From NCBI GenBank assembly GCA_003660865.1, contig QMVA01000045.1, positions 1 through 8,992 on the forward strand: a stretch of DNA of 8,992 nt, in the 5' to 3' direction. Source of the stretch: Candidatus Nanohalarchaeota archaeon. GTDB lineage: Archaea; EX4484-52; B79-G9. Below, in pieces: positions 1 through 3,645 of this stretch. Below the pieces are notes generated by a model, which was not told the origin of the DNA, ran no database searches, and saw only the letters and a program-made list of their open reading frames with translations. Position 1 is the first letter of the stretch; each line of letters begins with the position of its first letter. A program made the position numbers and the translations under genes.

Positions 1-74
1 AAAATCGACATCTATTGCCACTTTAAGTAGAAATCATGATCTGAGGATTCTGTAGATTTTCACAAAAAATGACC
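1..74. other. Left edge, no supported gene
   Basis: This stretch lies downstream of the minus-strand gene ending at 75. Apart from the A-run at 64-69 noted separately, no coding region with a ribosome binding site can be supported here. A minus-strand GTG-initiated frame running off the left edge cannot be judged from so few codons. Confidence 0.4.
61..70 (-). terminator. Possible U-tract terminator of the 353-codon minus-strand gene
   Basis: Read on the minus strand, a run of six T (69 down to 64) follows the TGA stop (77-75) by five bases. Archaeal RNA polymerase often terminates at short U-tracts without a stem. There is no clear hairpin, so the assignment rests on the T-run and its position. 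Confidence 0.35.
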
Positions 75-1127
75 TCATAAATCGAGTGACGTTGGCTTAC
101 CACACTTTTTAAACCAAGTACAATAATTCACCCTCAGGCACTTATATGCCACAGTAACATCGCCTACTCTAAACCCATCATCTATAAGCCACAAATATCC
201 AAGAACAGTCCGTATCAGAAACTCCCAATTATCCTTCTCCAACTGCAAACCATACGGTGGATTATTTATCTCCATCAAAATACACTTATCCTCCCGCCTG
301 AAACTAACCTCACCCCACCCCATCATCTGTAAAAGCGTTTTAAGGAGCACCAATTTCTCCGCATCATCCGACTCCGTTTGAACAACATCACTAAAATAAT
401 CATAAGAAATACGCGGAACTTCAGAAAGAAGAATACCAGAATTTCCAATAATATGAAACATCGTCTGCTCCTGAAAAATAACAGACTTCCCCCTAAAATA
501 CAACCTGTTATTCTCTCCCAACTGCAAAACATTCATCTCCAAAGCACGCCTAAGCGAAAAACCACCTCTACCCGAAAAATGATTCAGGCGATTATACAAT
601 TCCTTTTCCTTAAATTCACAACAATACGGCTTATCATCTAACCGGAACAAATAAGTACATAACCTTTTCGCCTCCGAACACCCGATAAACTCAACATGCA
701 AACCAGAAAAAACATTCAAAACACCCTTGTAAGATCCGATAGCAAACGCATTTACCCCTATAACACGGGTAACAAATTCATTTCGGGTCTTAATCATAAC
801 AATATTATCTCTCCTCGATACACGTATATCTTCCATCATCCCAAGATTAATCCACACATTTCGCATAACATTATTCATAATAAACACAGGCGACAACATC
901 TTTAAAGCAGCAGGCAACGCCTGTTTCATCACACCACTCATCCACTGCTGGGCAATAGCTTTCATCTCATTGAAATACCCTGCCTCTTCACACATCTCAA
1001 AATAGCTCGCAATTATATCCTCAAAAAACAAAGTATCTCTTCTCTTCCTCATCTTAAACCGATTCACAATACTTCCAACACCTACCTTAAGAACATCTTT
1101 TCGGATAGACTCAGAAAGCCGCATCAT
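75..1127 (-). CDS. Hypothetical protein, possible V4R-like protein with internal duplication
   Basis: I do not recognise this gene with certainty. The open frame begins at a GTG at 1136; the tandem ATG codons at 1127 and 1124 are better starts, because a GGTGG stretch then sits about five bases upstream of 1127. That gives 350 residues. Numbering from the GTG, residues 1-80 are basic and helical. Residues about 85-175 and 262-345 resemble each other: each has a helical lead-in, a V-S-(F)RR-(E)D then I-(V/L)-M-(E/I)-I strand pair, a helix with G-x-L, and a final strand ending near a Cys. This suggests a tandem duplication of an alpha/beta domain. The first copy ends with two Cys seven apart (C153, C160) followed by YLFRL, loosely like the C-terminal end of V4R small-molecule-binding domains. 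No signal peptide or convincing membrane span is seen, so it is probably cytoplasmic. It is a single-gene unit with its own TATA-like box. A coding gene is near certain; the V4R link is tentative. Confidence 0.8.
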   Translation of the reverse strand: MMRLSESIRKDVLKVGVGSIVNRFKMRKRRDTLFFEDIIASYFEMCEEAGYFNEMKAIAQQWMSGVMKQALPAALKMLSPVFIMNNVMRNVWINLGMMEDIRVSRRDNIVMIKTRNEFVTRVIGVNAFAIGSYKGVLNVFSGLHVEFIGCSEAKRLCTYLFRLDDKPYCCEFKEKELYNRLNHFSGRGGFSLRRALEMNVLQLGENNRLYFRGKSVIFQEQTMFHIIGNSGILLSEVPRISYDYFSDVVQTESDDAEKLVLLKTLLQMMGWGEVSFRREDKCILMEINNPPYGLQLEKDNWEFLIRTVLGYLWLIDDGFRVGDVTVAYKCLRVNYCTWFKKCGKPTSLDL

Positions 1128-1170
1128 TTCACCCACCCCATATCATCTGCATATCTATTGAACAAAAAAC

Positions 1171-1186
1171 AATATATACCTTAAGA
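1171..1186 (-). promoter_or_regulatory. TATA-like promoter of the V4R-like gene
   Basis: On the minus strand the sequence reads CTTAAGGTATATATT, an AT-rich TATA box preceded by a purine-containing stretch that could serve as BRE. Its centre near 1175 predicts transcription starting around 1149, leaving a leader of about 20 bases before the ATG at 1127, enough for the GGTGG ribosome binding site. Confidence 0.5.
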
Positions 1187-1261
1187 CAAACAAACAACAA
1201 CCAAAAACCCCGGAGAAACAAAAAAAACAAAATAACAACCGGACACAGCACAAAAGCAAAC

Positions 1262-1270
1262 ATATATAAT
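1262..1270 (+). promoter_or_regulatory. TATA-like box upstream of the small plus-strand ORF
   Basis: The sequence ATATATAAT follows an A-rich, BRE-like stretch. Transcription would be expected to begin near 1290, about 90 bases ahead of the proposed small coding region at 1382. The strand is not certain, because the run is nearly symmetrical. Confidence 0.35.
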
Positions 1271-1338
1271 AATGTGCCCTTAAATGGTAATAAACAAAAG
1301 ACACAATCAACTAATAGCAAAGCAAAACAAATTTTTCA

Positions 1339-1352
1339 GAATCCCTGGATTC
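1339..1352. repeat. Short inverted repeat GAATCC-CT-GGATTC
   Basis: Six-base perfect arms are separated by two bases. It lies between the TATA-like box at 1262 and the small ORF at 1382. It could be an operator or chance; the two-base loop is too short for a stable RNA hairpin without opening the stem. Confidence 0.35.
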
Positions 1353-1381
1353 CAACACCAACAGAAACCAAAACAACAAAG

Positions 1382-1522
1382 ATGACACATATGGCAGACG
1401 AAAGAATCATGCTAAGCCTCTTAAAGACACTAAAAAGCATTGAAACAAAACTGGAAACACTAAACAAAAATATAGAAAACGCAAACGCGTCATCGAAAAA
1501 AACAGAAAAAGACACCTTTTGA
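1382..1522 (+). CDS. Possible small coiled-coil protein (46 residues)
   Basis: The frame gives 46 residues from ATG 1382, or 43 from ATG 1391 (MADERIM...). Residues about 10-35 (LSLLKTLKSIETKLETLNKN) have hydrophobic residues at heptad-like spacing and alternating charge, as in a short coiled coil; the tail is Lys/Ser/Glu-rich. The frame stays open upstream to a GTG at 1274, but that start would lie inside the predicted promoter. No Shine-Dalgarno sequence precedes either ATG, which weakens the call, and the strand is poor in T, so open frames arise easily. The stop is five bases from the stop of the convergent ATPase gene. I do not recognise a family and infer no function beyond possible oligomerisation. 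Confidence 0.4.
   Translation: MTHMADERIMLSLLKTLKSIETKLETLNKNIENANASSKKTEKDTF
1496..1510 (-). terminator. U-tract terminator of the ATPase operon
   Basis: On the minus strand, T5-C-T-G-T7 begins about 18 bases after the ATPase stop codon. A double T-run without a stem is a common archaeal termination signal. It overlaps the end of the proposed small convergent gene, so both cannot be highly constrained. Confidence 0.45.
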
Positions 1523-1527
1523 ACCCA

Positions 1528-2211
1528 TCATATCAGCTTGGCATCCCCCAGCTCAAGCCCCTTGCTGCTTATCACAATATTATGCACAACCCGCGGATCA
1601 AAAGCAGTATAACGCAGCTTATGAATCTCAAGCGTCCTCATCGGCTTCTCCTCCAGATCCAGGAACGAAATATTTACAAGGCCGTCACACTCAAAAGACT
1701 CCCCCTTCCCGGTATCAACTTCACCTGCCGCAGTCTCGCACAAAAGCAAACTGCAGCCCGCCTTCTTCTTCAGATTATTGATAACCTTAACCATCGCGAT
1801 GCGATACTTCCTATCTGTCTCCGCAAACAGCAAAAGCTTATTAATATTATCAATGACAAGCCTGTCAACATCAGGATAAAGAGCAAGAGTATGAACAAAC
1901 TTATTCAAAGTCAACTTCCCGATATCCACATACTGCAAAATCAGGTTCTTACCCGCATATCTTTTAGCATCCCGCAAACTCTCGATACCCTCGCACGCCC
2001 GCATTAACTCATCCGCACTCTCAGAAAACGAGATATAACAACACCTCTCCCCTCTCCGCGCCCCTTCAACCAGAAAATTCAGCCCAAACAAAGTCTTTCC
2101 CGTACCCGCACTCCCGGAAATCAGTATAACTGTCTTAGACGGAAACCCCCCACAGGTAAGAGCATCCAGCTTCGTAAGACCCGTCGTCACCCTATCTGTT
2201 TTCTGCACCAT
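1528..2211 (-). CDS. RAD55/KaiC-like RecA-superfamily ATPase, single domain
   Basis: This is a 227-residue P-loop ATPase of the archaeal KaiC-like/RAD55 group. The N-terminus has the family opening 'TGLTKLDALTCGGFP' (residues 10-24), then Walker A GSAGTGKT at 33-40, and a YISFSES segment at 59-65 where KaiC proteins carry two catalytic glutamates; here only the second (E64) remains. Walker B is LVID at 118-121. The C-terminal part has the family pattern with EIHKLR (195-200) and a final NIVISSKGLEL strand. Length fits single-domain members. It is expected to bind and probably hydrolyse ATP in the cytoplasm as a signalling or assembly ATPase; the substrate or partner is unknown. The ATG abuts the TAA of the upstream gene with no spacer, and a GGTGAGG ribosome binding site lies in the end of that gene, so the two are probably translationally coupled. 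It is not RadA: there is no N-terminal helix-hairpin-helix domain. Confidence 0.93.
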   Translation of the reverse strand: MVQKTDRVTTGLTKLDALTCGGFPSKTVILISGSAGTGKTLFGLNFLVEGARRGERCCYISFSESADELMRACEGIESLRDAKRYAGKNLILQYVDIGKLTLNKFVHTLALYPDVDRLVIDNINKLLLFAETDRKYRIAMVKVINNLKKKAGCSLLLCETAAGEVDTGKGESFECDGLVNISFLDLEEKPMRTLEIHKLRYTAFDPRVVHNIVISSKGLELGDAKLI

Positions 2212-2550
2212 TTAATCATCCTCACCTGGCTCAAAAGAAGGAATACTCAAATCCCCCCCATCCAGACGTATCAGCAGATAATCTTCATTATTCACCCTGA
2301 ATATCCTTGAGGGTACCTTCTTATTCAATATGGGAATATCACAGCGCCTCAACAGCTTATTCGGAATCATTATCCTGTTCCCATTGCCCAGCGTCCCCGT
2401 CGTCAGCACATCCGCCAATATAGAATTATCAGTAGGCAAAACCACCAGATTCCTGGTTGATGATCGAAGAATCCTATACTCTGAACTCGTAATCTTCAGG
2501 TTAATAAAAATCTCATCTCCCCTCACATCAACTGACCGCACATCTGCCAT
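2212..2550 (-). CDS. Small beta-rich protein with AbrB-like segment, partner of the ATPase
   Basis: The protein has 112 residues from the ATG at 2550. A longer frame opens from a TTG at 2634, but 2550 is preferred because a TATA-like box is centred 27 bases upstream, matching a leaderless transcript, and no Shine-Dalgarno sequence is present. Residues 1-40 are strand-rich with a 'SSEYRILRSSTRNLVVLP' segment. Residues 50-71 (TTGTLGNGNRIMIPNKLLRR plus two) resemble the swapped-hairpin AbrB/SpoVT core, where G-x-x-N-R-I-x-I-P-x-x-L is the recurring pattern. Residues 80-97 form another strand pair, and the tail ends acidic (EPGEDD). A DNA-binding or scaffold role is possible, but the family is not confirmed. 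Its stop TAA is immediately followed by the ATPase ATG, so the two form one operon and may work together. Confidence 0.8.
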   Translation of the reverse strand: MADVRSVDVRGDEIFINLKITSSEYRILRSSTRNLVVLPTDNSILADVLTTGTLGNGNRIMIPNKLLRRCDIPILNKKVPSRIFRVNNEDYLLIRLDGGDLSIPSFEPGEDD

Positions 2551-2572
2551 AAATACACTATTACCAGGGCAG

Positions 2573-2589
2573 AAATTTAAACCTTTTGG
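2573..2589 (-). promoter_or_regulatory. BRE/TATA promoter for a leaderless transcript
   Basis: The minus strand reads CCAAAAGG followed by TTTAAATTT. The TATA part is centred near 2577, 27 bases before the ATG at 2550. In archaea this spacing puts the transcription start on or next to the A of the start codon. The absence of a ribosome binding site before this ATG agrees. Confidence 0.7.
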
Positions 2590-2750
2590 TCTCGACAACA
2601 AGTGATTTACTGCAATCACAGCACAAAAACACAAACTTCAACTCTCACCAACACCCCCAAAAGATAAATAGTTTAAATACTAAACAAATATATTTAAACA
2701 CAGACATTTCGCACCAACATCCCGGATAGTTTACATCCCAAACCAAAACA

Positions 2751-2778
2751 GCAAAACAAACCAGCAACCTAAAACGCA
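2751..2778. repeat. Direct repeat, copy A
   Basis: 28 bases beginning GCAAAACAA and ending CTAAAACGCA. They match the copy at 2925-2951 except for one substitution and one single-base gap, and weaker similarity runs on for about 25 bases to an ACCTAAA in each copy. The repeats flank the TATA-like box at 2872. Confidence 0.65.
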
Positions 2779-2835
2779 CATGACCAGACAAATAACCTAA
2801 ACCAAAGCCATTCAACAACACATACACACACATGA

Positions 2836-2850
2836 GCAAAACAACCCGGC
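2836..2850. repeat. Direct repeat, partial copy
   Basis: GCAAAACAAC-CCGGC matches the first part of the direct repeats. It starts 85 bases after copy A and 89 bases before copy B, so the three starts are almost evenly spaced. The match is short and the element is A/C-rich, so chance similarity is possible. Confidence 0.35.
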
Positions 2851-2871
2851 AAGCAACAGAACCGACAAGTG

Positions 2872-2880
2872 ATATTTAAT
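2872..2880 (+). promoter_or_regulatory. TATA-like box of the sensor operon
   Basis: ATATTTAAT is the best TATA-like box upstream of the regulator gene on the plus strand. It predicts transcription from about 2903 and a leader of roughly 185 bases holding the hairpin and tandem elements. The box is followed by GAGGTTGTA, close to the AAGGTTGTA of the tandem elements at 3037-3051, so it may lie in a decayed element copy. A second promoter inside the tandem elements cannot be excluded. Confidence 0.4.
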
Positions 2881-2924
2881 GAGGTTGTATGAGTAAGTAA
2901 CAGACAACACAATCATGCACTTGA

Positions 2925-2951
2925 GCAAAACAACCAGCGACCTAAAACGCA
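2925..2951. repeat. Direct repeat, copy B
   Basis: 27 bases nearly identical to copy A at 2751-2778. Its weaker continuation runs into the left arm of the hairpin at 2967-3002, where ACCTAAA recurs. It may be the trace of a local duplication in the control region. Confidence 0.65.
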
Positions 2952-2966
2952 TAAGAACAAAACGAC

Positions 2967-3002
2967 AGGGTGACCTAAAGCAGAACGCTTTACAGTCACC
3001 CT
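2967..3002 (+). promoter_or_regulatory. Strong hairpin in the leader of the regulator gene
   Basis: AGGGTGAC (2967-2974) pairs perfectly with GTCACCCT (2995-3002). Inside it TAAAGC (2976-2981) pairs with GCTTTA (2987-2992) around the five-base loop AGAAC, leaving one unpaired base on one side and two on the other. Fourteen base pairs in 36 bases make this the clearest secondary structure in the window. It has no T-run after it and no plus-strand gene before it, so it is not a terminator of a known gene. It may be a leader RNA element or a large dyad operator. Confidence 0.65.
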
Positions 3003-3008
3003 AATGAT

Positions 3009-3070
3009 CAACCTTTTACAAGGTTGTGACTCAACCATTTACAAGGTTGTAGCCAACCATTTACAAAGCA
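3009..3070. promoter_or_regulatory. Three tandem palindromic elements, likely operators
   Basis: CAACCTTTTACAAGGTTG (3009-3026) has perfect seven-base arms around TTAC. CAACCATTTACAAGGTTG (3032-3049) differs at one base. The third copy (3054-3070) keeps the left half CAACCATTTACAA and loses the right arm. Starts are 23 and 22 bases apart, about two helical turns, which places them on one face of the helix. They end immediately before the ribosome binding site of the Lrp-type regulator. Lrp/AsnC proteins bind arrays of palindromes cooperatively, so autoregulation by the downstream product is the natural inference. The arms of neighbouring copies could also pair in RNA. Confidence 0.65.
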
Positions 3071-3071
3071 G

Positions 3072-3080
3072 AAGGAGAGG
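3072..3080 (+). promoter_or_regulatory. Ribosome binding site deciding the regulator start
   Basis: AAGGAGAGG lies seven bases ahead of the ATG at 3088. The frame is also open back to an ATG at 3004, but that start has no ribosome binding site and would translate the tandem palindromes, so 3088 is chosen. Confidence 0.8.
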
Positions 3081-3087
3081 ACCACAT

Positions 3088-3645
3088 ATGAAACTCACAA
3101 AAAACGAGAAAAACACACTAAAACTGCTGCTCGACAACTCAAGAATATCAAACAGCGACATAGCCTCAAAACTAAGCATATCCAGCCAGGCAGTAGGAAA
3201 AATAAGAAGAAAACTGGAATCCACAGTAATCGAATCCTACACAGTAAACCTGAACTACAGCAAACTTGAAATCCAGACGTTTGCAATAGTAACAGCAAAA
3301 CTGACAAAAGAAGGGCTGGACAAAGGCGAGTTGGAAGTAGAGCAAAGCATGCTAAAAAACCCCCACGTCATCCAGGTATACAGGATACCAAAAGGAAGCT
3401 CAACCCACATAATCATGTACGGCTTCAAAGACGTAAACGAGCTGGACAACTTCTTCCACTCAGCAAAAATGAAACAGGAACTCCACAACTACATAGAAAA
3501 CCAGGAACTCCACACATTCTCATACAACAGCCTGATCAAAAACAACCCGGCACAGCTATTCCACAAGGCAATAGACCGCTTCGGGATAAAATCATCAGAA
3601 ATAAAATTCAACGAACTTGAAAACTTCAAAAGGAAATTGAAATGA
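3088..3645 (+). CDS. Lrp/AsnC-type transcriptional regulator
   Basis: The 185-residue protein has the Lrp/AsnC layout. Residues 2-48 form the winged helix-turn-helix: 'LTKNEKNTLKLLLDNSRISN' then DIASKLSISSQAVGKIRRKLE, matching the family pattern of a first helix, N-x-R-(I/S)-S, x-(I)-A-x-x-L-x-(I)-S and the recognition helix. Residues 49-60 are the linker strand (VIESYTVNLNY). Residues 65-145 fit the RAM effector-binding fold, beta-alpha-beta-beta-alpha-beta: TFAIVTAKL, a helix with a Pro-x-V-I-Q-V turn at 92-97, THIIMYGF, the helix DVNELDNFFHSA and a closing strand. A basic extension of about 40 residues follows. Lrp proteins form dimers and higher oligomers on DNA and often sense amino acids; the ligand here is unknown. 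Its stop overlaps the start of the PAS/GAF sensor (ATGA), indicating coupled translation. The palindromes directly upstream suggest autoregulation. Confidence 0.88.
   Translation: MKLTKNEKNTLKLLLDNSRISNSDIASKLSISSQAVGKIRRKLESTVIESYTVNLNYSKLEIQTFAIVTAKLTKEGLDKGELEVEQSMLKNPHVIQVYRIPKGSSTHIIMYGFKDVNELDNFFHSAKMKQELHNYIENQELHTFSYNSLIKNNPAQLFHKAIDRFGIKSSEIKFNELENFKRKLK

Larger units (their letters stand above)
2590..2871. other. Divergent intergenic region, no supported gene
   Basis: Very AT-rich in the left half (2660-2697 has several TTTAAA/TATA-type runs usable on either strand) and A/C-rich in the right half. Apart from the direct repeats annotated separately I see no gene. The open minus-strand frame at 2645-2839 has low-complexity hydrophobic content expected from antisense reading of A/C-rich DNA. 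Confidence 0.5.

Noticed and set aside
1519..2007. 162-codon plus-strand frame opposite the ATPase
   Set aside because: It is antisense to a clear P-loop ATPase; its composition is that of T-poor complementary DNA, with no ribosome binding site or recognisable motif.
2551..2634. Longer start (TTG at 2634) for the AbrB-like protein
   Set aside because: The extension crosses the BRE/TATA box, uses a rare start codon and is Cys/Leu-rich without similarity to the rest of the protein.
2645..2839. 64-codon hydrophobic minus-strand frame in the intergenic region
   Set aside because: Low-complexity Val/Leu/Phe/Cys content expected from the reverse of A/C-rich DNA, no ribosome binding site, and it runs through the direct repeats.
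2889..2900. Leader mini-ORF ATG AGT AAG TAA after GAGGTTGT
   Set aside because: Three codons are too few to support; the GAGG is better explained as part of a degenerate operator-like copy.
2751..2951. CRISPR-like array
   Set aside because: Only two good copies and one partial copy occur, spacing is 85-89 bases with no defined spacers, and no cas genes are nearby.
2967..3002. Intrinsic terminator
   Set aside because: No T-run follows on either side in the right orientation and no plus-strand gene ends before it.
3004..3087. N-terminal extension of the Lrp-type regulator from an ATG at 3004
   Set aside because: No ribosome binding site precedes it, the encoded stretch is made of the tandem palindromes, and a strong site serves the ATG at 3088, where the family's normal N-terminus begins.
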